Both the position numbers and the translations under genes were made by a program. Below, piece after piece: positions 1-9,501 of a stretch of 64,000 nt of DNA (positions within the stretch are counted from its first letter, which is position 1; each line of letters begins with the position of its first letter). The notes beneath the pieces were generated by a model. The model searched no databases. It was given only the letters and a program-made list of their open reading frames with translations, and was not told the DNA's origin. The DNA comes from Dermanyssus gallinae (Eukaryota; Arthropoda; Arachnida; Mesostigmata; Dermanyssidae). The stretch lies in the NCBI GenBank assembly GCA_003439945.1, contig QVRM01004845.1, positions 62,001 to 126,000 on the forward strand. The letters run 5' to 3'.

Positions 1-31
<31 letters not shown>
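1..31. repeat. (TA)n microsatellite at window edge
   Basis: Pure TA repeat running off the left edge. Bases 32-824 after it hold no recognisable coding or repeat feature apart from short open frames. Confidence 0.9.
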
Positions 32-41
<10 letters not shown>

Positions 42-824
42 TACAATACAAAGCAAAATATCAAAATGTAGCATGCACTACCTATATAAACTGTGTGGTG
101 CAGTATTGTATAATAACATACCATTATTCATATACATAAGCCACGCCAGATAATTTTCTATATAGTGCATTGTTATACTGCGTTAACTCTCTTTAGTTAA
201 ACAGCTATTAAAATTTGAATGCGCCGCGGACCGCTCGGTGTCTCCCCACCGTTACGTAAACGGTTTCGGTTCTGCTTCACTCTACTGAAGAGGTCCCGTT
301 TAGACTTCACATCGGCCTGTGTCCTCGCCCCTCCATCACACGGCCACATACAGTACACCAAAATAATCTCCGAGTTTCACGCATTACTATGGCTGTCTCA
401 CTCCCTGGTTTGTCTTCCTGCACTCACACGGAAGGCATGATCCCTGGGATCTCTGTAGACACACGTCCGTACTTCTCGGAGCCAAACCAGCGAATAGAGG
501 TTGATGATCTCTTAGAGGAGGAAGCGATCTGCAAGGCAAGGTTCCACCGCGCTTAATCACTGCAAACACAGTAATAACAATTACCAGGCTTTACCACTAG
601 CTGACGTAATATTCAGTTTGCAAACTTTTATACGTTGGGCATCATTGCATTAAACAGTCTTCGAGACCGGTATGCTCTTACGGCAAATGTCACTTGTTTT
701 TCTTTCATTAAGCACAGTGTATTTATATAGCTTTTATAGTAGGAAAAGAAAGCGCACTGGCTCTCACTGATATTCTCACGAAATTAACACCAGTTCAAAC
801 TCGAAGGTACCTCGTCTGCTGAAG

Positions 825-1056
825 GCGGGCCTGGAAACAATCGAGAACTCAAATGTCGGAGTGCTCGATCTGGTTGTAAATAGCTTCCGTACGATTGGTG
901 AAGGCATGCGGAGTCTGCTGCGGTTTTTATTTACCTACAACCTGATAGGACACACCAGCAATGACCTCCTCCTTGAGTGTCTTCAAATTGTCACACTTCG
1001 AAGACGCTCAGGCCAGCGTCGAGTTGATTTGCTGCAAGCTCTGCTGGACGCCAATG
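825..1056 (+). CDS. P450 exon a (helix F-G to start of I-helix linker); left border uncertain
   Basis: The reading frame runs through VVNSFRTIGEG, RFLFTYNLIG and RRVDLLQALLDAN, which matches the CYP3-clan region just before the I-helix. The right border is a donor at 1057 (AATG|GTGAGC), leaving one base of a split codon. The left border is a guess: an acceptor AAG before 825 gives phase 0 and starts with AGLETIEN. The frame is also open to an acceptor CAG ending at 793. The upstream exon that should join here was not found. Confidence 0.75.
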
Positions 1057-4000
1057 GTGAGCTTCGTTCTGATTTATTTGCCCCAGTTACATAGACACAA
1101 ATATATAGACTTACCGTATAACTCACGTACGCTACTCTCGGTGTTGGCGTTCTTAAACCAGTAAAAACTGGCATTTAGATAAGAAAATTATAGATCATCT
1201 AATTCATTTTATTTAAAAATGACAGTGTTGTTTTCTGGTGCAGTGGATCTAGTATATTGGTTCTAAAAGTTCTTTATGTAACGCATAAGCATCACTCTTA
1301 CGTTCAGAGGATCCACCTTATTTCACGGAGAAATGAACCTAATTAACTTCGGGCAACAGCGCCTCTTAGCGGGTAGCAAAATTAGTTTGATACTCGGCGT
1401 AATATTGCGTACTGCCGCGATGTTTATTGCTCATGTTTTTCTTTTTCGGGACCCACCATCTGTTTCAAGCGCTTTTAAAGGCAGCTTCAAGTGCGTTGGC
1501 CACGCCAAGGGTTTTTGAACGCTAAACGGAATAAGGCGTGTGAAAACAGTACAACGATAAGATACTAGATATTTTAGATGTAAACCTCGCACTATTTATT
1601 GCATATGACAATTTTCAGAAGCAACCACTGACGAAAACTCGTTGGCTGCCACCGACGGAGATGAGAAGGTGGAAAGCCTACGGGACAACCCCGTCAAACG
1701 ACTGTCTACATCGCTCACTGATGAAGAGGTATTTGCCGACACGTTTGATACTTGAGGCAAACGAGATGCCGACTGATAATTTATCGTCCATGTCGAAAAG
1801 AGAATGCACTTAAAAACGTTGCATCATACTCTTTTCCTGGTCATTCCTGATTTGTGCGTATCTAATACAGATTGAGTCAACGAGGATTTAGGACGCCGCG
1901 TCCTACGATTAAAATCCAAAACAACCCCCATTGTGTGTAAAAGGCGTTTTCTGTCATATTCAATTAGAACTCTTGAGCCTAGCGGGTGCAGAAGACCGCG
2001 TGTCAGTCCAGACAGTTTTTGTTTCCGGACCGTTTGTTTCTAATAACGCAAATAATAACATGTTTTACTAGTTTAAAGGTGTCTACTGAATCGCTGGTGC
2101 GCCATGCAACCAGACTGAGTACATTTGAAGTAACGGTCGCATGTCTTACCCAGAAGACATGGAAGTAGCATTAACAAGCGTAACAGCAGCACGACAACAA
2201 ACAACAACAAGAACAATAATAAATGTAATTAGCGTAGTGGTAGTAGTAGTAACAACAACAACAAAGTAACGAATCACGACACAATATTGTCTGTTCTTAA
2301 AGATTAGCGATTATTTCGCATCATATCGTTTCTTTATACCTGTTTATTTTTTAGGCTTTTTGGGTGGGCAACGCAATACTACACAGAACAGCTGGCCTAA
2401 AGCTTAGCCCTGTCGCTAACAGAGAAGATAGGGTTGAAGACGGGGGGGGGATGGGATAGCGGAAGATAGGAAGAGAGATAGCGGGAGACGGCATGGGATG
2501 CGTGTCGACGAGAGACTGTTCTTCCTGTCCTCTTAATTAAAAGGTTGTCAGTCATTAGGGCACTGATTGGGTCGTGTACGACATGCCCTTCCTTTCATGC
2601 ATTCAGGTGATCAGCAATACGATCATCTTCTTTTTGGCCGGCTACGAGACGACAAGTAGCGCTCTCGGCTACCTTCTCTACGTGCTGGCCACGCACTCCG
2701 ACGTGCAGGAGCGGTTGCGCCGCACGACGGCCGAATTCGACCAGGACGATCTCTACGCGTCGGTGATGCGCTGCAAATACCTCGACCAGGTCGTCCACGA
2801 AGCCCTGCGGCTCTACCCTCCTGTCACCTCGTATGTGCGCTCCTGTCAACTCACTTTCCCCACCTCTCTTTTAGTTTTAGTTGGCCGCGTTTTTCGTTTT
2901 TATTTCTTTCGTACTGCTGTCACGGTGCTAGCTTATTATATGTATTTACGTTGTATCCCTCCAAGAACATATATAGCTATATTTAATCTAGCTTCATCAA
3001 ATGTATTTCACTCATACGTTGTATGCATATAACATTGACACTTATGCTGTTGTCATCTGCTCTCGACATGTCATTTGAGAGAGGCAGTGCAGTGATCTTC
3101 TTTTGTGAGGGTTAGGCGGGCAGACGTGTACGCTCGAGAGCACAGATGCACTGCTGTGTACGGAAGATCGTATTCGAGATGATAATAACGCCAGGTGATA
3201 AAGGCCATGAACTATTTATCTGGTGTACATGCAAGACCAGATCAGAGGTGAGAGGCACTGAAAATATGCAATGTCTTCAACCCCAATTGAGTTATCTCAA
3301 CAGCCGGTTCACATCCTGACACTAGGAACACAAGCGGCTCCTTACTCGCATTAAAAAGCAAAATACTCGTTTTACATATATTGTGAAACGTCTCTCAAAC
3401 AAGCCAAGTTCGTGAGGTATACCCCCATACCCTGTCAAGACCATACATCTGCTTTAGAATAATCTTGAGATTGAAATTGAGTAACACTGTCGTCGCGACG
3501 GGCAGTCGCCGTACATCGCCTACCTCTAAAGAGAGATGTCTCTCCGGAAAGAGTTGATGAATTCCAAGAAAAGGTATTTGGCTCGAGCTACAATTTACTT
3601 CTATAATAGATACAAACGCACAGCCTCTCATGAAGCGAGCCAGTTTTTAATTGTACCAACTTTAGTATACATTGCAAATTTCAAGAATTTGATCTCTTCA
3701 AGAAGCGTATGTGTCGTGTAGGGAGAGAGCTCGCAGCTTGTTTAGAGTCGCCTTAATTTAAGTGCGTGGCTCCTCTACGTTATACGTGTCCATATTGTGC
3801 GGTTAAGCGTATGGCCTCTACGATAGCAAATAGTGTCCGGAAGCCCTCTGTCTAGGAGGACTGGTTGTCTCGCAACAGCACATTTTATGCTCCTATGTCG
3901 GGCAAAAACACCAGTATCACAAACTGTAGTAATTTGACTCTCATTCCGAAACAAGACTTCTTAGAGACCACGTTCCATTGTAAAGAAAATTGTCCACGTT

Positions 4001-7000
4001 CCATTGTAAAGAAAATGATTTAACGAGCTCTACGATTCTTACTATCCATTATTAAAAAGTTTCCATACACCCTGTATACAGGGTCATTCATATTGTTGTG
4101 CACGCATTTCGAGGTTTGATAGAATTCGGCAAAAAATAAGTTTTCCCTAAGGAGGGAAGACGTGGAAACGTCTTGTTTAGGAGAGAGAGTGAAGTTTATA
4201 AAAGTAGTTTTTTTACCTTTTTTTTCCTACATAGTTGTGCGAGAACCAGTCAACGCTTGAAGGAACCGATTACACCGGCGTGTTCAGAGGAAAATTCTGC
4301 ACAACGCTTGCGTAGCAAAAAGCTAATACCCAGATTAAGGAAAGTCATGAAAAGTCGATATTTTACGTTAACGCCTTTTCATGAAAAATCGTAAAATTTT
4401 TCCATTGCGACCAAAAATTTACGTCCGAATGACCACTCTCACGCAATAGCAAATGTAATGCACGTTCAGAACCGTAAAAATTTGCCAAGACGTTTCCGCC
4501 CCCTCCTTCCACTAGGAAAATTTATTCTCTCGTTGAGTTCTACCAAACTTCAAAATATGTACCTAACTTTCTCATACGCCCTATGGAAATATGCATGCCT
4601 TCGCTTTCGATATGGCTATCGAAAAAGCTTAGTGACTTGACAACTGCGTAACGCAGCACCATCACCTTGATACGAAAATGATGGGCATTAAATTTGCTAT
4701 TGTGTGAGAGTGGTCTTTCGTACATTTTGGGTCGCAATGGAAAAATTGTACGATTTTTCATGAAAAGGCGTTAACGTAAAATATCGACTTTTCATGACTT
4801 TCCTGAATCTGAGTATTAGCTTTTTGCTACGCAAGCTAGTGAAATGTCTTCCGTTGTGCGAATTTTCCTCCGAACACGCGGGTGTAATCGGTTCCTTCAT
4901 GCGTTAACTGGTTCTCCCGCAAACAGAGATTCCGCACAACTATGTAGGAAAAAAAAGACAGAAAAACTACTTTTATAAACTTCACTCTCTCTCCTAAACA
5001 AGACGTTTCCACGTCTTCCCTCCATAGGGAAAACTTATTTTCTTGCCGAGTTCTATCAAACCTCAAAATGCGTGCACAACAATATGAATGACCCTGTATA
5101 TAAATAAATATAAATATATATATATATATATATATGAAGCATAGTTTATGTTGCAGTTACATGAACACGTGAATAGCAGTTTCCTTGTGTATACCTATGC
5201 ATTTATCGTCCTTATGTAAACTGTTATTTTGAAAATGCGACTGTTCATTGCGGTGCTGCAAAGTTTCTTCAAAGACGAGATCACGGCTTCTGTCCTCCGC
5301 TCTGAGGTTCTTGTTTATTACTGTGTTGGAGGAACAGTTGAGCACATGCATTGTCATAACGAGTTTTCCAGGCCGAGAGCAGACCACTTGAGGCCAAGTG
5401 AGGCCCCCAGTGCATCGTTTTGAACTGTCTGAGTTATTTTCACTACTGTCCTACACGTGTCTCCCCGCGCAATACTGTAACTCAGAACCGGTTCTATAAA
5501 TGCCGCGTTTGCGTGCATTATCCCGCGTGCGACAACCTGCGCATGTTCAAGGAGGAATTCAGGCAAGGCCGCACGCCCACAGAAGAGACTATGTCTGAAG
5601 ATACTATCGCTAGAAGAGACTATGTCATTGTGCCGAGTGCCAACGCTGACCTGATCACATCCAGAATACTATTGTTCAATTTTATAACCATAGGAATAAC
5701 GCTAACTTGAGAGCGCGTACACTTGAAAACGGCACTTTGCTTTGGAAAAGAATATGCTTCGACAGAGCGAAACATTTGCTGTCCATGTTGCTTGCAGTAG
5801 TTCATTTAATATAGAGATGTCGTCACCCAGTGAGCTCTTCAACACTACTAAAATCAAACAATCGTGTCATCTGCATCTGTGATCTGCATGCATCTCTGAC
5901 TTTGGAGCAAAGTTGCTGATGGCAGATTAAATAACATTGTCTTATAAAATCTGTAGGCGACAAACAATAACCCAAGCACTCTGCATCCCAGAGTCTAAGT
6001 CATCTCGAGTTATAACTAGGGCGCATTCTTTATTGTAATCCAGTCGTTTTTTTGTGTTTTACCAAGCAATTGAGGCGCAGCTTCTGGCTCTGATTCCCAA
6101 CACAACTGGTCCCACAGTTCCCTCGTCAGGCGAGCTGCAAAACGGCGTTCATTTCTAGTACCGAATCTATGTCGTCCATGGTTTATGGCTAGACGCAAGC
6201 ATCGCCTGCTATCTAAACAGGGCGACAATCGGATACGTCAAGGTTTGGATTACTCTACCGCACTCTAGTGTTGGGAGAACGTCGTCGCCAGTAACCCAGA
6301 TATGGTCTAAGCACGTATTCGATGATAGTCGGGCAACGCAGTATATGATGACAAAGACAAAGTCAGCCAGACATAAAATTCACTGTGGGCAGTCTCAGCC
6401 GACGGCCACATCAGTGTAGAAATCAAAATGTATACGCGATTAGTATGGCTACTGTACGCAGCAAGGACAAAAACTTTCAACTCGTGTACCGTGATACCCA
6501 CGCACACTACTTCCTCTGCGTCCCTGTCGCCAGTTGAGAAGGTCTTGTCCTCAAGTATTGAAATAGAGTTGCCCTTGAACACGAAAACTCCATCACCAAG
6601 TCAAAGCGTTCAATATAAACTGACATGTGTGTGTTCCGGCAGGGAATAGTCTAGTCAGCTTCAAATAGTTTTAGCTATATTTCGGTTCGCAAACCACGTA
6701 ACGTGTATTTGTTTTTGTATTGAAGCTAACCGGCTGAGAGTATCTAGATTGTCCCGCGCACGGAGATCGCGCATGTTTACATTCAGTAGCGGTAACTGAT
6801 CTTCTAACTCCGGTAACGTTTCCACGGTTGTTGATATATGTTCTCCAAAAAAGAACTCTCGTAACGTTCCGTTAATCATATTCGTAACTATTTGTGTGTT
6901 GCAACATTTTTTGCGCGATCCCACCATGTACATATATCGCTTATACTTTATTGTGCTCATGCGCGATTATTTATGCACATAAGCACAATGGAGAAAACCT

Positions 7001-8104
7001 TACCGAATGAGTTAATTATTTATTAATCCTCTGTGGGGCTCTGGTAGCTTTGTAACGAGGTCAGCGTCAACCAGCTTCCAACATGGATCTCTTACACTTC
7101 CTGCGGGCCTGGGCATCTACGTGCCTGTGTTCCAGCTACATCGCAACCCAGATGTGTGGCCTGACCCTCTCGAGTTCCGGCCCGAGAGATTTGAACGGCG
7201 CGACTTTCATCCAATGGCCTACCAGGTTTGTGATATGCCGATATTCGGACCAAAGCCGAAGTAATGGGAGATGTTGCAATGAGTAGAGGTTTATATTCCA
7301 GGCAGATTGTTATTAAAAAGCACCGATTATCACCGCTACGGCGCTTTTATTCTTATTTTATAATAAGGCGGATTCAGCATAATTGGGATGACGCTTTCAG
7401 AGGTACGTAACTGTTTTTGTCGATTGTCATTGGCACTATATAGCACTATCCAAGGTTGTTGCTGAGAATAGACTTGCTTAATAATTTTCTGTCGCACGTC
7501 ACATTGCGTGGTGACTCGCTCCTCACTTCTAGAGAGGCACGTGCTTTTGCGAGTCATCATAGTTCTAAGAAGTTGGCCACCTGGGTAAGACAGTCTCGAG
7601 GCACTCATCACATATATCGCACCTTACAACCTTGCAGTAGTTTAATTAAAATGCTTAGGGACGTTGAAGTTGAGGAAGCTTGGTGTTTAATGCGGAGCTT
7701 CGGGATTTACTGAAATAGTTATTAGACTTCAGTAATAACAATATGTTGAAGGAGACTTTCCAAGGGCCCGTTCATTCTAATTTTCACAATACGCAAAAAA
7801 AACGTTGTATCAATCTTAGCATATACCACTGATGCGATCATCAAACGTCTGTCAAAAATAGAAAAGTGAAACAATGGACATTTGATAAATTAATTTACTT
7901 AAATATATATGTACCTTACAGGCCTTTGGAGCGGGTCCCCGAAATTGTGTCGGGATGAGGTTTGCCCTTCTGACGATCAAACTGCTCGTCTTTGAGATTC
8001 TGCAATGCTTTCGCATAACAGCTGAGCACCCCATGAAGCCCACATCGAAGTATATTGTCTCGCAGCCCGACAGAGTTGTCCTAAAGTTCGAAGCGCTGCG
8101 TTAA
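825..8104 (+). CDS. Cytochrome P450, CYP3 clan, 5'-incomplete (exons 825-1056, 1619-1728, 2607-2830, 7075-7225, 7922-8104)
   Basis: This is a heme-thiolate monooxygenase, normally anchored in the endoplasmic reticulum and fed electrons by NADPH-P450 reductase. The class diagnosis is seen directly: in order along the exons come RRVDLLQALLDA (helices G-I linker), FFLAGYETTS (I-helix oxygen-activation motif), EALRLYPP (K-helix ExxR), FRPERF (PERF) and FGAGPRNCVGMRFA (heme loop with the ligand Cys at codon 7946-7948). This motif set is typical of CYP3-clan enzymes such as CYP3A, CYP6 and CYP9. Intron phases agree: phase 1 at 1056/1619, phase 0 at 1728/2607, phase 2 at 2830/7075 and phase 0 at 7225/7922. 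The visible exons cover about 300 of the usual 500 residues. The membrane anchor and C-helix exons are not recognisable and are probably left of base 1. A loop of about 10 residues between VTS and FQHG is missing from this simple model. Substrate cannot be deduced. Confidence 0.88.
1619..1728 (+). CDS. P450 exon b (hydrophilic loop before I-helix)
   Basis: The acceptor TTTTCAG ends at 1618. The first two bases complete the codon left open at 1056 (G+AA, Glu). The 36 codons include an acidic variable stretch (EATTDENSLAATDGDEK) and end in LTDEE, the usual lead into the I-helix in CYP3-clan enzymes. The donor is GAG|GTATTT at 1729 and the phase is 0. The exon fits its neighbours on both sides without a stop. 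Confidence 0.85.
2607..2830 (+). CDS. P450 exon c (I-helix to K-helix)
   Basis: The exon starts after CATTCAG with VISNTIIFFLAGYETTSS. The Ala-Gly-Tyr-Glu-Thr-Thr oxygen-binding motif lies at 2637-2654. ExxR (EALR) lies at 2799-2810 and is followed by LYPPVTS. The donor C|GTATGT at 2831 leaves two bases (TC). Reading on past this donor gives YVRSC, also plausible P450 sequence, so the true right border could be a few codons later, for example at 2844. Confidence 0.92.
3610..3642 (+). CDS. Candidate P450 micro-exon (33 nt), speculative
   Basis: The model lacks about 10 residues between VTS (2830) and FQHGSLTLPAG (7075). This 33-nt stretch follows an acceptor-like ATAATAG and starts with one base that completes Ser. 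It encodes YKRTASHEAS and ends with two bases before a weak GT, so the phase matches both flanking exons. The R-x-A spacing resembles the SRS5 region of CYP3-clan enzymes, but a stretch this short could match by chance. The alternative is a single intron from 2845 to 7064. Confidence 0.2.
3968..4015 (+). repeat. 26-bp direct duplication
   Basis: Two adjacent copies of a 26-bp unit starting CCACGTTCCATTGTAAAG (at 3968 and 3994), identical over most of their length. It lies just left of the foldback element, inside the large P450 intron. Confidence 0.8.
4079..5096. mobile_element. Foldback DNA transposon with about 400-bp inverted arms, flanked by TA
   Basis: The element begins CAGGGTCATTCATATTG and ends with its exact reverse complement. 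TA sits on both sides (4077-4078 and 5097-5098), as expected for a Tc1/mariner-type target-site duplication. The left arm (about 4079-4462) and right arm (about 4685-5096) are near-identical inverted copies apart from small indels, and could form a very long hairpin. No complete transposase is visible, so it is probably non-autonomous. The central 4480-4560 segment resembles part of the right arm again (AAGACGTTTCC, then a GAGTTCTACCAAACTTCAAAAT-like string), so a partial third copy sits in the loop. It lies inside the P450 intron, with a (TA)n tract just outside its right end. Confidence 0.85.
5114..5135. repeat. (TA)n microsatellite
   Basis: TA repeat immediately right of the foldback element, possibly expanded from its TA target site. 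Confidence 0.8.
7075..7225 (+). CDS. P450 exon d (meander, PERF)
   Basis: The acceptor is ACCAG|C. The exon encodes HGSLTLPAGLGIYVPVFQLH, then RNPDVWPDPLEFRPERF and HPMAYQ. LPAG, LHRNPDVWPDP and RPERF are the standard landmarks between the ExxR motif and the heme loop. The donor is CAG|GTTTGT at 7226, phase 0. An alternative acceptor at 7064 would add STS in frame. Confidence 0.92.
7922..8104 (+). CDS. P450 terminal exon (heme-binding loop)
   Basis: The acceptor CTTACAG is followed by AFGAGPRNCVGMRFALLTIK, the invariant P450 heme loop. The cysteine that ligates heme iron is codon 7946-7948. Sixty codons end in a TAA at 8102-8104, after a typical C-terminal tail (MKPTSKYIVSQPDRVVLKFE). There is no frameshift or stop inside, so this end of the gene looks functional. 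Confidence 0.95.
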   Translation, partial: AFGAGPRNCVGMRFALLTIKLLVFEILQCFRITAEHPMKPTSKYIVSQPDRVVLKFEALR

Positions 8105-8145
8105 TTATAATACTATAGCTTAACCGACGTACCATATGGGCCATT

Positions 8146-8151
8146 AATAAA
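8146..8151 (+). terminator. Polyadenylation signal of the P450 gene
   Basis: AATAAA lies 42 bases after the stop codon, a typical distance for a short 3' UTR. A second AAATAAA lies near 8346 and could serve as an alternative site. Confidence 0.5.
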
Positions 8152-8945
8152 ACATGGCATGTTCCACTTTGAGGTATGCAAGTTATAGAGTCCTTGGTAC
8201 GGAACCTGTGCTTCTCAATCGCAAGGTTAGAACGATGTAGAACTGCCTTGATTCTGAGTCTGGTCAGAAAACCGACACTGAGAACGGCCCTTATTTAGAA
8301 GCGCCTTTGATTCCATATTACTGCTCGCCGCGCAGTAAATGTACGAAATAAACACTTGATTTCAAAGCCTATTCAAGTAATTTCGTTTGACGACTATTTT
8401 GATTTCGTTGTGGGTTTAGATAAGAAACATTTATTTATGCTAGCCATTAGAAAGCACCCCTTTAGTATACGATGTTTACTTAATGTATAACCGTGCACCA
8501 TGTCTTCGATATAAGACACTACCTTATACTCGTCTAAAGAGAGATACCCGTGCCTCTGCCTGATAAATAATTTGACATATGGTGCGTTGTTAAGTGACGA
8601 TAATGTTGACAAAAAAGTATCTAAGTTGATAACTTTGAGGAAACTTTGAATAAAGCAAGTTATTAGTTTTGACAGTTCCTAGTGCTGATAAGATATATAG
8701 CTTTATCATAACATTCGTAGTAAAATACAGTACATCAGTTGCGGAAGTATAATTAATCTGTTGCCAAACGCAGCGGTGACACAATGCAGACCCAAAGTGC
8801 GTTTGTCGAAGTTTGCACAAAAAAGTTCTATACAATATTTTACCGAAACGAATTTTTATCCTGTTACACCAAGACTACCACTTTTTATTCATACATGATG
8901 GTTCACAATTACAATATAGTCGCTATTATAAACAATTTGAACATT

Positions 8946-9128
8946 TCAGCGACCGTCCCACCGGGCGAGAATGTGCAAAGACCGCCGATGCGTCTGGCGG
9001 CTCGCTGCGTGGTATTTAGCGCAGTTCTGCGAGCAGAACCGGCGACGACATTGGTCGCTAACTTGGTGAAATCCTTGGGTCGAACATACCAAGTGATGAT
9101 AGCCATGCACAACGTACCTTGTGTACAC
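8946..9128 (-). pseudogene. LINE family A, ORF2 C-terminal fragment
   Basis: The minus-strand frame reads YTRYVVHGYHHLVC, then GFHQVSDQCRRRFC and CAKYH. This lines up with the C-terminus of the longer family A copy at 31.6-32.5 kb (LITRFAVHGFHLKIC, FHEISAECMCKLC, CDLYH). The shared VHG(F/Y)H and C-x-x-C..YH spacing shows common descent. It is a decayed retrotransposon end with no upstream reverse transcriptase attached. Bases 8105-8940 to its left are AT-rich and hold nothing recognisable. Confidence 0.6.
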
Positions 9129-9309
9129 GTGCCGGCTAGTGCATGCCTAGCTGCGCTACGTTCCCGCTAGCGGGTATACGAAGCGGTTTCTTGCCATCTT
9201 CTCCTTATCATTATTATAATATATCAAGTTTATTTACATAACTTCGCTATGTTAGCACTGGAAGTGGAGCTGGAGTGGACAAATGTCTCCGCGCGAACGT
9301 GTGGGTTCA

Positions 9310-9501
9310 TCACGGGTTATCTAACCCAGGGTTAGTCCAGTTCAACAATGTGCCCCGAACAGACGCTGCATTTCCTCGGTGAATGTCGAGCAACAGCTTC
9401 TGACGCAAGAATTTGGATGCTCTCGAGTCTCCCGTCAAAATATTAAGGCTTCTACCTACCCGCTGAATGAGCTGGAGCGTAAGGGGGCCTGCAGCTCTCA
9501 T
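9310..9501 (-). pseudogene. LINE family B, ORF2 C-terminal fragment
   Basis: The minus frame encodes GRSLNILTGDSRASKFLRQK and then RGNAASVRGTLLNW and a stop. TGD-R-S, the Q-(K/R)-L run and RGNAAS form the typical C-terminal block of a widespread invertebrate non-LTR retrotransposon protein. The copy at 18.5 kb shares the same block, including the exact string RGNAASVRGTLL. Only this final part of the protein remains. Confidence 0.7.

Noticed and set aside
2595..2849. 84-codon minus frame
   Set aside because: Antisense shadow of the P450 I-helix exon.
5420..5710. 96-codon frame with CRVC..C Cys pattern and a repeated AGAAGAGACTATGTC
   Set aside because: It was considered as the missing P450 exon (RRDYVI) because RDY is common there, but no donor in the right phase follows and the frame is too long.
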